NCBI GenBank assembly: GCA_964615375.1
Contig: CAZTOW010000039.1
Coordinates: 1 to 64,000, forward strand
Direction: 5' to 3'
From: CAZKWG01 sp964615375
GTDB taxonomy: Bacteria; Myxococcota_A; UBA796; CAZKWG01
DNA: 64,000 bases
The notes under the pieces were generated by a model. That model did no database searches. It was given only the letters and a program-made list of their open reading frames with translations, and was not told the DNA's origin. How positions within the stretch are numbered: position 1 is the first letter of the stretch; each line of letters opens with the position of its first letter. A program made the translations under genes and the position numbers. Below are positions 50,457 through 60,318 of the stretch, piece by piece.

Positions 50457-51919
50457 AGAACAGCACACGCCGCCTGCTGGCCTACGGCTCCAACGCCACG
50501 CTGGTCACGATCATGGTGCTTGCCGTGCTCGTGCTCCTGTACGCGCTGGCCGACCAGTTCCGAGGCCGGGTGGACTGGAGCGAGGGCTCCCAGAACACGC
50601 TGCTCCCGGACACGCTGGCGAAGCTGGCCATCCTGGACGCCGAGGGCGTCCCGGTCGAGATCACGGCCTTTACCGCTCAAAGTGGTAAACCGGAAGCGTA
50701 TTTCAAGAACCGCACGATGAAGGACCTGCTCCAGGAGATCGACCGCAACAGCACCTCGGTCAGCTGGCGGCAGGTGGACTTCGACAAGGAGCGGCTCACG
50801 GCCGAGCGCCTGGGCGTGACCCAGTACGGGCACGTCGTCATCCAGCGCGGCCAGGACCGCGTGGACATCAAGGATCGCGAGCTGTTCAAGCGGCGCGGGA
50901 AGGTCTCGGACAACCAGTGGGACTTCCTCGGCGAGGCGGCGGTGGACCGGGCGCTGGCCCAGATCCTCACGCCCCGGCGGCGCGTGGTCTACGTGCTGAG
51001 CGGGCACGGCGACCTGGACCCCGAGGAGCAGGGGCCGGACGGGCTCTCCAGCCTGGTCGACGCGCTCGATCAGGAGCGCTACGACGTGGAGACCCTGGAC
51101 CTGCTGCGCACCGGGCGCGAGGGTGAGGCCCCCGACGTGCCCGAGGACGCCGCGCTGGTCTTCGTCGCGCGGCCGAAGGCGGACCTGACGGCCCAGGAGG
51201 AGGACGTCCTGCTGGGCTGGCTGGGCCGCGGGATGCCGGTCCTGTTCGCGGTGGACGTGGGCTACCCGGTGCCCGCGCTGCTGTCCCGCCTGGGCGTGAG
51301 CGTGCCGGACGGGCTGGTCCTGGACCGCGAGCTGCTCTTCCCCTACCGGGATCGCCCGCTGCCCCGCTACAAGCCCCACCCGATGGTGGACGAGCTGCGG
51401 GAGGACGCCCTGGCCACCGTGCTGGCGGCGGCGGCCCCCGTCGTCGCCGCCGAGCCTCCGCCCGCCGGTGTGCGCCCGAGCCCGGTCCTGGTGACCTCGC
51501 GCGACGGCTGGATCGAGCGCGGGGGCGGCATGGAGAACGGTCTCGCCCGCTACGAGCCGGAATTCGACGGGGCCGGGCCGGTGAACTTCGCCGTGGCGCT
51601 GGAGGTCTCCAGCGAGAGCGGGCTCGTGCGCCAGGGCAAGTCCCCGGCGCGCGTGCTGGTGGTGGGGGACGGGGACGCCTTCACCAACGCGCTCCTGGAT
51701 GAGGGGCCGGGCAACGCCGTCTTCGCGGTCAACGCGGTGCGCTGGCTGGCGGGCGAGGACCGGGTGCTGGGCGTCAAGGTCAAGCGCACGGCCGAGGTGC
51801 GCCGCCTCGCGCTCACCGAGGAGGAGACGGGCACGCTGCGCTGGGTCAGCCTGGCCGTGATGCCGACCCTGGTGATGGCGCTGGGCGCCCTGGCCTGGGC
51901 CTCGAGGAGGGGACGTTGA
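50453..51919 (+). CDS. GldG-like ABC-type uncharacterised protein
   Basis: A 488-residue protein from GTG 50453 with GAGGAGG upstream. One N-terminal membrane helix (LVTIMVLAVLVLLYALADQF), then a DUF4350/GldG-type beta-alpha domain: YVLSGHGDLDPEEQ and LVFVARPKADLTAQEEDVLL, with later VLVVGDGDAFTNALLDEGPG and AVNAVRWLAGED. A second membrane helix is near the C-terminus (VMPTLVMALGALAWA). GldG domains resemble glutamine-amidotransferase-like folds without clear catalysis and act with the ABC exporter at the membrane. Confidence 0.85.
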   Translation: MKNSTRRLLAYGSNATLVTIMVLAVLVLLYALADQFRGRVDWSEGSQNTLLPDTLAKLAILDAEGVPVEITAFTAQSGKPEAYFKNRTMKDLLQEIDRNSTSVSWRQVDFDKERLTAERLGVTQYGHVVIQRGQDRVDIKDRELFKRRGKVSDNQWDFLGEAAVDRALAQILTPRRRVVYVLSGHGDLDPEEQGPDGLSSLVDALDQERYDVETLDLLRTGREGEAPDVPEDAALVFVARPKADLTAQEEDVLLGWLGRGMPVLFAVDVGYPVPALLSRLGVSVPDGLVLDRELLFPYRDRPLPRYKPHPMVDELREDALATVLAAAAPVVAAEPPPAGVRPSPVLVTSRDGWIERGGGMENGLARYEPEFDGAGPVNFAVALEVSSESGLVRQGKSPARVLVVGDGDAFTNALLDEGPGNAVFAVNAVRWLAGEDRVLGVKVKRTAEVRRLALTEEETGTLRWVSLAVMPTLVMALGALAWASRRGR

Positions 51920-53415
51920 AGGCCTTTCGCGGCACGCTGATCACGCTCCTGCTCCTGCTGGTGGTGGCGGGGGCGGCCCTGCTGGTGCGCCCGGCGCTGC
52001 TCCAGCCCAAGAAGCCGGAGAAGGCAGAGGAGACCCGCCTCTTCAACTTCGAGAAGCAGGAGCTCACCCGGGTGGAGGTCATCCGGCCCGACGGGGACGT
52101 GCTCGTGCTGGTGGAGCAGGACGGGCGCTGGATCATCGAGGGCACCGGCTTCGTGGCCGGGCGCTCCATGGTCAACCGCATCAAGCACCAGATCCACGAT
52201 CTCACGGCGCGCGCCGACGTCGTCGAGGCGCCCGAGGCGCCCGAGCTCTACGGGCTCGGCAAGAACGCCATCCACGTCAAGCTGACCATGCGCGACGGGC
52301 GCCTGGTGGAATTCCTGGCCGGCGACCCGAACCCCTCCGGCGTCAGCTACTACATCCAGCCGCTGCCGGGCGAGCAGATCTACACGGTCAAGAAGGCCGC
52401 GTTGGACTACTACTCCTTGGACCTCGAGGAGTTCCGCGAGCACCGCTTCGCCAGCTTCGACTCCAAGGACGCCATCCGGGTCAGCGCGAAGATGGACATG
52501 CCCGGGGCGCCGCGCGATCTCGTGCTGGAGAAGACCGCCGAGGACTGGTGGGAGATGCGCCAGCCTGAGGCCATGACCGCCAACCTGGACCGGGTCAAGC
52601 GCCTCATGGGCCGGGTCAGCGCGCTCAAGGCCCAGGACTTCATCGAGATCGAGCAGGCGGACATGGCGCGCTACGGGCTCGACAAGCCGCGCGCCGACAT
52701 CACCGTCGAGTTCGCCAGCCGCGAGCCGATGCGCGTGCTGGTGGGGGCCGACGCGCCCAGCCCCAACAAGTACGAGGAGCTGGCCTATGTCATGATCGCC
52801 GGGGACAGCACGGTGTACGTGGCGCGGCGCGGGCTGCTCGAGGAGTTCGGCCAGGACCCCCAGGAGCTCCGCAACCGCAAGGTGGTCAAGCTCAAGGCCG
52901 AGGAGGTTGTGGCCGTGGACGCCTGGCTGCGCGCCGAGGAGAAGGGCGACCCGGAGGGCTCCGCCTCCGTGCGCCACGCCGCGGAGATCTGGGTCTGGAA
53001 GGACGGCGTGCCCGTGCCCGGCAGCACCCCCGAGCGCGTGGCCGAGCGCCTCGCGGAGCTCGACGTGGACGCCTTCATCGACGACAAGCCGAAGGCGCTC
53101 TCCACCTACGGGCTGGACAACCCGCTGGCCCGGGTCTCGCTCCAGGACGCGGCGGGCGGCGAGAAGGTGGTCATGATCGGCGGCAAGGGTGAGCCGCAGG
53201 TGGATCCTGAGGGCAACAGCCGCGATCGGCGCTTCGTCGCCATCGAGGGCGACCCCGCCGTCTATCTGGTGGATGAGGGCGTCTATAGAGTTGTGCAGGA
53301 CATGGTGCGCGAGTACAATCGCAAGAAGGAGCGCGACGAGGACAAGGCCCGTCGCCAGGAGCGCATCGGGTCTGAGCCGGACCCGGAGGCGGTCAAAGAG
53401 GCCGAGGACAACTGA
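51916..53415 (+). CDS. DUF4340-domain membrane-anchored protein
   Basis: A 499-residue protein from TTG 51916. One N-terminal helix (GTLITLLLLLVVAGAALLVR) anchors it, followed by two or three DUF4340 modules: LTRVEVIRPDGDVLVLVEQD, GLGKNAIHVKLTMRDGRLVE, YGLDKPRADITVEF, and YGLDNPLARVSLQDA. These LYGL-x-x-P repeats are typical. The C-terminal 40 residues are highly charged. DUF4340 proteins accompany GldG-type ABC systems, probably on the periplasmic side. Its stop overlaps the next ATG by one base (TGATG). Confidence 0.85.
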   Translation: MKAFRGTLITLLLLLVVAGAALLVRPALLQPKKPEKAEETRLFNFEKQELTRVEVIRPDGDVLVLVEQDGRWIIEGTGFVAGRSMVNRIKHQIHDLTARADVVEAPEAPELYGLGKNAIHVKLTMRDGRLVEFLAGDPNPSGVSYYIQPLPGEQIYTVKKAALDYYSLDLEEFREHRFASFDSKDAIRVSAKMDMPGAPRDLVLEKTAEDWWEMRQPEAMTANLDRVKRLMGRVSALKAQDFIEIEQADMARYGLDKPRADITVEFASREPMRVLVGADAPSPNKYEELAYVMIAGDSTVYVARRGLLEEFGQDPQELRNRKVVKLKAEEVVAVDAWLRAEEKGDPEGSASVRHAAEIWVWKDGVPVPGSTPERVAERLAELDVDAFIDDKPKALSTYGLDNPLARVSLQDAAGGEKVVMIGGKGEPQVDPEGNSRDRRFVAIEGDPAVYLVDEGVYRVVQDMVREYNRKKERDEDKARRQERIGSEPDPEAVKEAEDN

Positions 53416-54944
53416 TGCTTCCGCTCCTCCTGGTGCTGGCCTGTGGGAAGGGCGCCCCGCCGGAGGCCGTCGAGCCCCGCGCCTTCCGCCTCGTCTACAC
53501 GGGCAACATCGACGGGGAGATCGAGCCCTGTGGTTGACCCAAGCACCCGACGGGCGGTCTGCCCCGACGCAACACGGTCCTCGATGAGCAGCGCAAGGAC
53601 GCTGCCGTGCCGGTCTTCGTGGTGGACGCGGGCGACGCGCTCTGGACGGGCGCCCACATCCCTGAGGCGAAGCTGGCCCAGCAGCGGATCAAGGCCGATC
53701 TGATCCTGCACGCGCTCCAGGTGGGCGGCATCGACGCGATGACCCCGGGCGACGGGGACCTGGTGCTGGGGATCGCCGAGTATCGCGCCTGGGTGGAGAA
53801 GTACCAGCTCCCGGTGGTGGCGGCGAACCTGCGCTGCGGCGACACCCTGGCCTTCGAGCCCGCCCGCCGGGTGGAGCGGGGCGGGGTGACGCTGGGCATC
53901 GTGGGCGTGATCGAGCCTGAGCTGGCGCCCGAGGGCTGCACGGCGACCCCGGCGGCGGAGGCGGTGCAGGCGGCCATCGCCGGGCTGGGCGCCGTGGACA
54001 CGGTGGTCGTGCTCTCCCACATGGACAAGGACCAGGACGCCGAGCTCGCCGAGCGCGTGCCCGAGGTGGATCTGGTGGTCAACGGGCACGGGCGCGTCAC
54101 CAACCAGCCCCCGAAGGCCCTGCCCGGGGCGGCCCTCCAGCTGGGGAGCGGATCGCGGGGCCGCAGCGTGGGCGTGGCGACCGTGAGCCTGGTCCCCGGC
54201 GTCAAGGGCTTCCGGGCGGGCGACGCGGTCAAGGAGGCGAAGGAGGCCCTGGAGCGCAACGCCTCCCGGCTGCGCTCCGTGGACGAGCGCCTGGCCAAGG
54301 CCACCGGCCCCCAGATCGAGCGCATGCAGCGCCAGAAGGACCTCTACGACAAGGAGCGCTCCCGCCTCCAGGCCGCGCTGGAGACGGCGCAGGCTCAAGA
54401 GAAGGAGCCAGCCAACGCGCTCGACAACAGCCTGGTCATGCTCGACCAGCGGGTGCCCGACCAGCCCGCCACCCTCGCCCTGCTCGACGCCGCCAAGGCC
54501 GCGATCACGGCGATGGAGACGAGCGCCGCCGCCCAGGCCCCCGACGAGGGGCCGCGGAGCTTCGTGGGCGCGGCGACCTGCCAGGGCTGCCACCCCGGCC
54601 CCTACGCGCAGTGGGTGGGCACGCCGCATGCCCGCGCATGGGACTCGCTGGTGGCCGACAACCGTCACATGGATCTGGCCTGCTGGTCCTGCCACGCCAC
54701 GGGCGCCGGCCAGCCCGGCGGCCCCGCCACCCCCGCGACCGTCGGCACCCTGATGGGCGTGCAGTGCGAGAGCTGCCACGGACCCGGGGCCGAGCACGTC
54801 CGCGACCCCGCCCCCCACCCCCTGCCCGCGCAGGTGGACGTGGAGAAGTGCGTCGGCTGCCACGACGGAGTAAAGGACGAGGGCCGCTTCGACGCGGAGA
54901 CCTACCTGCCGAAGGTGGTCCACGCCGACGCGAAGGCCCCGTAG
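53415..54944 (+). CDS. Candidate selenoprotein: metallophosphatase domain with tetraheme cytochrome domain
   Basis: A 509-codon frame with an in-frame TGA at codon 41 (53535-53537). The N-terminus MLPLLLVLAC is a lipobox. VYTGNIDGEIEPCG-U-PKHPTGGL puts the TGA where I expect Cys in EPCGC-type 5'-nucleotidase/cytochrome proteins. Residues about 60-240 are a calcineurin-like domain (VVDAGDALWTG, VVVLSHMDKDQD, VVNGHGRVT); 240-340 are helical; 370-500 carry CQGCH, CWSCH, CESCH and CVGCH heme sites as in cytochrome c554. The SECIS-like hairpin at 53535-53579 supports Sec rather than stop. It is the last gene of the Gld-type operon. Conventional translation would start at GTG 53607. No selenocysteine machinery is in the window, so this remains a prediction. 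Confidence 0.7.
53535..53579 (+). promoter_or_regulatory. Putative bacterial SECIS element with UGA
   Basis: After TGA (53535-53537), 18 bases lead to the apical loop GGTCT (53556-53560), flanked by the stem GGGC (53552-53555)/GCCC (53561-53564). The stem extends through C51-G66, G49-C68 and C48-G69 with one A.A mismatch and a bulged C at 53565. GACC (53536-53539) can pair with GGTC (53576-53579) below. In E. coli fdhF, from memory, the loop is also GGUCU, 18 bases after the UGA. Confidence 0.65.
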
Positions 54945-54992
54945 CGCCGGCCAGCCCGACGCGCCCCGGGGCCAGAGGGCAGGGGGGGCCAG

Positions 54993-55604
54993 ATGGGGGG
55001 AGCCGAGGCGGGGGATCGATGGCGCTCCGAGCGCGCCGGGGCCGCGCTGCTGGTGCATGCGCTGATCTGGGTGCTGGGCACGCCCGGCCTGGACTTCCTC
55101 TCCACCCTGGACCTGGAGAAGCCGGAGCGGCGCGCGGCCATCGAGGCCGATGTGGGTGATTTCGCACAGGTGGCCTTCGCTGTGGACGCCCTGAACCGGC
55201 ACCTCCGCGAGCCCCTGGTGGACCTCACCACCCCGCTCCAGCGCCCCTTCCGCATCAGCCAGGAGTGGAACCTCTACCGTGACGGGCCCGAGCGCTACGT
55301 GATCCTGGAGGTCTGGGTGGACGGCGCGCTCCGCTTCCGCACGGCCGACCCCGAGCACGCCTGGCTCGCCCCCCAGCTCCGCAACCGCCACGTCCGCCCC
55401 GTGGTGGAGAGCACGGCCAATCAGAAGGACGCGCCGAACTGGCGAGGCCTGACCCGCTACGTGGTCGAGCGCGCCCGCGCCGAGGACCCGGGCGTGCAGG
55501 AGGTCGAGCTGCGCTCCCGTGGGGGCCCCTTCCCCGGGCGCGAGCTGAAGCTGAAGCACCGGATCGTCGCCAAGGCCCCCGACTGGAAGCCGGAGGTCCA
55601 ATGA
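54993..55604 (+). CDS. Membrane-anchored protein paired with HTTM protein
   Basis: A 203-residue protein with an N-terminal hydrophobic segment (AGAALLVHALIWVLGTPGLD). The remainder is a soluble domain, YVILEVWVDGALRFRTADPE, HAWLAPQLRNRHVRPVVEST and YVVERARAEDPGVQEVELRS. It overlaps the HTTM gene by 4 bases. I recognise no family; association with an HTTM (vitamin K-dependent carboxylase-like) protein is often seen for small accessory proteins, but function is unknown. Confidence 0.65.
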   Translation: MGGAEAGDRWRSERAGAALLVHALIWVLGTPGLDFLSTLDLEKPERRAAIEADVGDFAQVAFAVDALNRHLREPLVDLTTPLQRPFRISQEWNLYRDGPERYVILEVWVDGALRFRTADPEHAWLAPQLRNRHVRPVVESTANQKDAPNWRGLTRYVVERARAEDPGVQEVELRSRGGPFPGRELKLKHRIVAKAPDWKPEVQ

Positions 55605-56491
55605 TCCGCCTCTGGTCCTGGTGGATAGAGCGCCAGAGCCGCTGGGAGGACGCCCGTCCCCTGGCCGCCCTGCGCATCGGGGTCTGCGTCGCGCTGCTGC
55701 TGGACCTGCTGCAGACGGCGCGGCTGGGGCTGGTGGACGTGCTCTACCGGCCCTTCGCCGCGGGCGGGCTCGGCTCGGCGCCGGACACCGCCTACGTGCT
55801 CGGCGCGCTGCTGCCGGCGGATCTGGCGGGCCGGGCGCTCTGGGGCGTGACGGTGCTGTGCCTGGTGCTGGTGCTGCTGGGCGTGGCGGCGCGCCCGGCG
55901 ACGCTGATCGGGGTGCTGGCCTACGCGCAGCTCGGCCACCTCTACCCGCCCGGGGATCGGGCCATCGATCGGGTGCTGCGCACCGTGCTGCTGATGCTCC
56001 TGTTCAGCGACGCGCACCGCCGCTGGTCGCTGGCGCGGGGGCCGGCGGTGGCGCAGGTGCGGGGCTGGACCTCGGACCTGATCCGCACGCTGCTGGTGGT
56101 GGTCTACCTCAGCGCGGGCGTCTCCAAGCTGATGGCGCAGCCCGGCTGGCTCGGTCTGGACGGGATGCCGGTGCTCTACCGGGTCATGGCCGACCCGCTG
56201 GCCGCGCACCTCGACCCGCTCGCCCTCCGCGCCTGGTTCTGGCCCCTCCGGGTGCTGGGCTGGGGTACGATCGCCATGGAGTGCTCGGCCTTCCTGCTCT
56301 ACACCCGCTGGGCGCCGGTCTGGGCCGTCTTCGGCCTCGGCATGCACCTCGGCATCGCGTTCACGATGGAGCTCGGGATGTTCTCCTGGGGGATGATGGC
56401 GCTCTATCCGCTGCTGTTCGCGCCCTGGTGGGTGCCGGCGCTGGACCGCTGGCGCGCGCGCCGCGCGGCCCGGCTGGGGGTGGGCGCATGA
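55601..56491 (+). CDS. HTTM-domain membrane protein
   Basis: A 296-residue multi-pass membrane protein. LAALRIGVCVALLLDLLQTA opens a horizontally transferred transmembrane domain; helices with IDRVLRTVLLMLLFSDAHRR, LLVVVYLSAGVSKLMAQPGW and MHLGIAFTMELGMFSWGMMA are typical, including the S-x-G-x-x-K element that in vitamin K-dependent gamma-glutamyl carboxylases lies near the active site. Bacterial HTTM proteins act on unknown substrates. It overlaps tsaD by 4 bases. Confidence 0.82.
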   Translation: MIRLWSWWIERQSRWEDARPLAALRIGVCVALLLDLLQTARLGLVDVLYRPFAAGGLGSAPDTAYVLGALLPADLAGRALWGVTVLCLVLVLLGVAARPATLIGVLAYAQLGHLYPPGDRAIDRVLRTVLLMLLFSDAHRRWSLARGPAVAQVRGWTSDLIRTLLVVVYLSAGVSKLMAQPGWLGLDGMPVLYRVMADPLAAHLDPLALRAWFWPLRVLGWGTIAMECSAFLLYTRWAPVWAVFGLGMHLGIAFTMELGMFSWGMMALYPLLFAPWWVPALDRWRARRAARLGVGA

Positions 56492-57471
56492 ACGTGCTGG
56501 GCATCGAGACCAGCTGCGACGAGACCGCGGCGGCGGTGGTGGGGCCGGGGGGCGTGCTCTCCGACGTCATCCACACGCAGGAGATCCACGCGCTCTATGG
56601 CGGGGTGGTGCCGGAGATCGCCGGTCGGGCGCACGCCGAGCGCATCGTGTCCACCACCCGGGCGGCGCTGGAGCGGGCGGGGATCCCGCGGCCGGACGCG
56701 GTGGCGGCCACGGCCGGGCCGGGGCTCATCGGCGCCGTGCTGGTGGGGCTGTGCTTCGCGCGGGCGGCGGCGGCGAGCTGGGGCGTGCCCTTCGTGGGCG
56801 TGAACCACCTGGAGGGGCACCTGCTCTCGCCGCTCCTCGAAGATCCGGCGCCCTCCTTCCCCTTTCTGGCCCTGGTGGTGAGCGGGGGGCACACCACGCT
56901 CTACCTGGCGCGCGACGTGGGCGACTACGAGGTGCTGGGGCAGACCGTGGACGACGCGGCGGGGGAGGCCTATGACAAGGTCGCCCGGATGCTGGGCCTC
57001 GGCTACCCGGGCGGGCCGCCGGTGGATCGCCTGGCGCAGTCCGTCGGGCAGGGCAGGGGAGGGGAGGCGCCTCCGCAGTTCCCACGACCGGACCCGGGCG
57101 GCCTGAACTGGAGCTTCTCCGGGCTGAAGACGGCGGTCCGCTCGCACCTCGCCCGGCCGGATCGGGCCTCGGACGCCGCGGTCGCGGCGGGCTTCCAGGA
57201 GGCCGTCAGCGAGGTGCTCTGCGCGCGGGTGTGGGAGGCCTCGCGGCGGACGGGGGTGCAGCAGGTGGCGCTCTCCGGCGGGGTGGCTGCCAACAGCCGG
57301 CTCCGCGAGCGCATGAAGGGCCTGCCCCTGGACGTCTTCCTGCCGCCGCGGTCGCGCTGCACGGACAACGGCGCGATGATCGCCAACGCCGGGCGCCTGC
57401 GCCTGCTGCGGGGCGAGCGTCACGGGCTCGGCGCGGGCGCGCGGGCGAGCTGGACCCCGGGGGCGCCGTGA
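56488..57471 (+). CDS. tsaD: tRNA t6A transferase TsaD
   Basis: A 327-residue protein. It begins MNVLGIETSCDETAAAVV; GVNHLEGHLLSPLLED holds the metal-binding His pair, and FLALVVSGGHTTLYLARDVG, YDKVARMLGLGYPGGPPVDR, SFSGLKTAVRSHL and VALSGGVAANSRLRE are conserved blocks, with CTDNGAMIANAG as the C-terminal metal site. It transfers threonylcarbamoyl to A37 of ANN-decoding tRNAs with TsaE (gene at 28493) and TsaB. The C-terminus is short by a few residues relative to E. coli. Overlaps rsmA by 4 bases (GTGA). Confidence 0.95.
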   Translation: MNVLGIETSCDETAAAVVGPGGVLSDVIHTQEIHALYGGVVPEIAGRAHAERIVSTTRAALERAGIPRPDAVAATAGPGLIGAVLVGLCFARAAAASWGVPFVGVNHLEGHLLSPLLEDPAPSFPFLALVVSGGHTTLYLARDVGDYEVLGQTVDDAAGEAYDKVARMLGLGYPGGPPVDRLAQSVGQGRGGEAPPQFPRPDPGGLNWSFSGLKTAVRSHLARPDRASDAAVAAGFQEAVSEVLCARVWEASRRTGVQQVALSGGVAANSRLRERMKGLPLDVFLPPRSRCTDNGAMIANAGRLRLLRGERHGLGAGARASWTPGAP

Positions 57472-58304
57472 CCCACCCCGCGAAGCTGCTGGGCGAGCTG
57501 GAGGGTCGGGCGCGCAAGCGCTTCGGGCAGCACTTCCTGGCCAGCCCGTCCACGGTGGAGCGCATCGTGGCCCTGGCCGGGATTCAGCCTGGAGACCGCG
57601 TGCTGGAGGTGGGCCCGGGGCTCGGGGTGCTCACCGAGGCGCTGCTGGGCGCGGGCGCGCGGCTCACCGCCGTCGAGCTCGACCGGGACCTGGCGGCGGC
57701 GCTGGAGGATCGCCTCGGAGCCTCCATCGAATCCGGGGCGCTGCGGCTCGTCCAAGGGGACGCGACCACGCTGGACCTGGACACGCTGCTGCCCGGGGAC
57801 GGTTGGGTGTGCGCGGCGAACCTGCCCTACAACGTGGGCACGCGCATCCTGATCCGCATGCTGGAGCGTCCGGGCACCTTCCGGCGCCTGGTCGTGATGC
57901 TGCAGCGCGAGGTGATCGAGCGCCTGGCCGCGCCTCCGGGATCCGGGGATCGCGGCTCGCTCTCGGTCTTCACCCAGTCCCGCGCCGAGGTGCGGGTGGC
58001 CCTCCGCGTGCCGCCCGGCGCCTTCCACCCGCCGCCCAAGGTGGAGTCGGCGGTGGCCGTGCTCACCCCGCGCCCCGCGCCCGAGACGGGAGGAGCGCCG
58101 GTCGCCCGCTTCGACCTCGTGGTCCGCCGCGTGTTCTCCGCCCCCCGAAAGACGCTCCGCCGCGTGCTGGTGGACAGCTTCGGGGTCGAGCCCGCCGAGC
58201 GCGCCCTGGCCGAGGTCGGGCTCGATCCCCGCCTCCGCCCGGCCGAGCTCGATCTCCTGGACTTCGGGCGCCTCGCGCTGGCCCTGCCCGAGGCGGGGGC
58301 GTAG
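57468..58304 (+). CDS. rsmA: 16S rRNA dimethyladenosine transferase RsmA/KsgA
   Basis: A 278-residue protein from GTG 57468. ARKRFGQHFLASPSTVERIV, VLEVGPGLGVLTEALLGAGA and VELDRDLAAALEDRL form the SAM-binding fold; ANLPYNVGTRILIRML holds the NLPYN catalytic loop; FHPPPKVESAVAVLTPRP and FSAPRKTLRRVLVDSFG finish the family. It dimethylates two adjacent adenines near the 3' end of 16S rRNA. Operon with tsaD. Confidence 0.95.
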   Translation: MTHPAKLLGELEGRARKRFGQHFLASPSTVERIVALAGIQPGDRVLEVGPGLGVLTEALLGAGARLTAVELDRDLAAALEDRLGASIESGALRLVQGDATTLDLDTLLPGDGWVCAANLPYNVGTRILIRMLERPGTFRRLVVMLQREVIERLAAPPGSGDRGSLSVFTQSRAEVRVALRVPPGAFHPPPKVESAVAVLTPRPAPETGGAPVARFDLVVRRVFSAPRKTLRRVLVDSFGVEPAERALAEVGLDPRLRPAELDLLDFGRLALALPEAGA

Positions 58305-58363
58305 CAGACGGGTCGGGAGGGCGTTAGGGTCCGCTCGACCGCCCTCGAGCTGGAGCCCCGCAC

Positions 58364-59131
<768 letters not shown>

Positions 59132-59133
59132 CC

Positions 59134-60219
59134 ATGAGCTCCGCCCCCCCGGAGCGGCGCTATACCTTCATGGTGGTGCCTGACGGCGGGCGCGGGCAGG
59201 TGCGGCAGCTCTCGGTGACGGTCGCGCAGCTGCGGCGCTGGGGCATGGTGGCGGCGGCGGTCGGCGCGTTGGCGCTGGTGGCGCTGCTCTTCCTGGTCAC
59301 CACCCTGCCCCGCGGGCTGGCCTACCGCGCGCTCTTCGACGAGAACGTCGCCTTGAAGGCGCAGCTCCAGGACATCGAGCGGCGGCTGGAGGAGGTGGAC
59401 GACGCGCTGCGGCGCCTGCGCCTCTACGACGCGCAGCTCGACGCGCTCCCCGGCGGCAGCTTCCCCGCCGAGACCCCGGTGCCCGAGGACGAGCTCGCCC
59501 CGAACGGCGAGGAGGTGCTGGAGGAGGAGCCGCTCGAGGATGAGCCGCTCGAGGAGGAGGAGCCTCCGGCCCCGCGATCCGCCCCCTCGGGGCCCTCCCT
59601 CGGCTTCGAGGGCGCGCACGGCGCGGCGGACGAGGAGACCGGGGAGGGCGCTGGGGACGGGGACGCGCCCCTACCCGAGAGCATCAGCCCCACCCTGCAG
59701 TGGGCGCTGGCCGTAGCCGACCGGGTGCGGCGCACGGCGCTGGTGGTAGGGGCCGCGCTGCCCCGGGCCGGGATGCTGGCGGAGAACGCCGAGGCCTGGC
59801 TGAGCGCGCGCGACGCCTACCCCTCGCTGTGGCCGGTGGACGGCCCCATCACCAGCCGCTTCGGCTACCGGCGCTGGCCGCTCAACAAGCGGCGCTGGCA
59901 GTTCCACTCCGGGCTGGACATCGGCGCTCCCCGCGGCACCATCGTCGTCGCCCCCGGCTCCGGCACCGTCGTCCGCGTGGACTATGACCGGGGGAAGGGC
60001 AACTATGTCGAGATCGACCACGGCCACGGCGTCGTCAGCCGCCTGAACCACAACTCCGCCATCTTCGTCTCCCCGGGCGACCTCGTGCGCCGCGGCCAGG
60101 CCGTCGCCGCCGTGGGCTCGACGGGGATGAGCACCGGCCCTCACTGCCACTACGCCATCCTGGTCAACGGCGAGTACGTTGATCCTCTCCTCTACCTGCC
60201 GGCGCGCTCGCCATCCTGA
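59134..60219 (+). CDS. M23-family (LytM) peptidase, membrane-anchored
   Basis: A 361-residue protein. One N-terminal membrane helix (MVAAAVGALALVALLFLVTT), a short coiled coil (NVALKAQLQDIERRLEEVDD), an acidic Glu/Pro linker (about 118-160) and a C-terminal LytM domain follow. PITSRFGYRRWPLNKRRWQF, HSGLDIGAPRGTIVVAPGSG, YVEIDHGHGVVSRLNHNS and STGPHCHYAILVNGEYVDP carry the His/Asp zinc ligands (H-x3-D, H-x-H). It cleaves peptidoglycan cross-links in the periplasm, and activity looks intact. Follows the PP2C gene directly. Confidence 0.9.
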   Translation: MSSAPPERRYTFMVVPDGGRGQVRQLSVTVAQLRRWGMVAAAVGALALVALLFLVTTLPRGLAYRALFDENVALKAQLQDIERRLEEVDDALRRLRLYDAQLDALPGGSFPAETPVPEDELAPNGEEVLEEEPLEDEPLEEEEPPAPRSAPSGPSLGFEGAHGAADEETGEGAGDGDAPLPESISPTLQWALAVADRVRRTALVVGAALPRAGMLAENAEAWLSARDAYPSLWPVDGPITSRFGYRRWPLNKRRWQFHSGLDIGAPRGTIVVAPGSGTVVRVDYDRGKGNYVEIDHGHGVVSRLNHNSAIFVSPGDLVRRGQAVAAVGSTGMSTGPHCHYAILVNGEYVDPLLYLPARSPS

Positions 60220-60261
60220 GGCCCGCCGCGCCCACGAGCGCTGCTTCCGACACGCGCGCCC

Positions 60262-60290
60262 TTGACCTTCGCGGGGTCCGCGCGCACATT
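60262..60290 (+). promoter_or_regulatory. Candidate promoter for secA
   Basis: TTGACC (60262-60267), a 17-base spacer and CACATT (60285-60290), 28 bases before the ATG at 60319. Confidence 0.35.
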
Positions 60291-60318
60291 GAGCGGTCTT
60301 CCGACCTCCGGGACGTCC

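Noticed and set aside
53607..54944. Treating the selenoprotein candidate as a normal gene starting at GTG 53607
   Set aside because: This would drop the lipobox, the conserved first strand and the EPCG motif and leave the operon-coupled ATG at 53415 unexplained.
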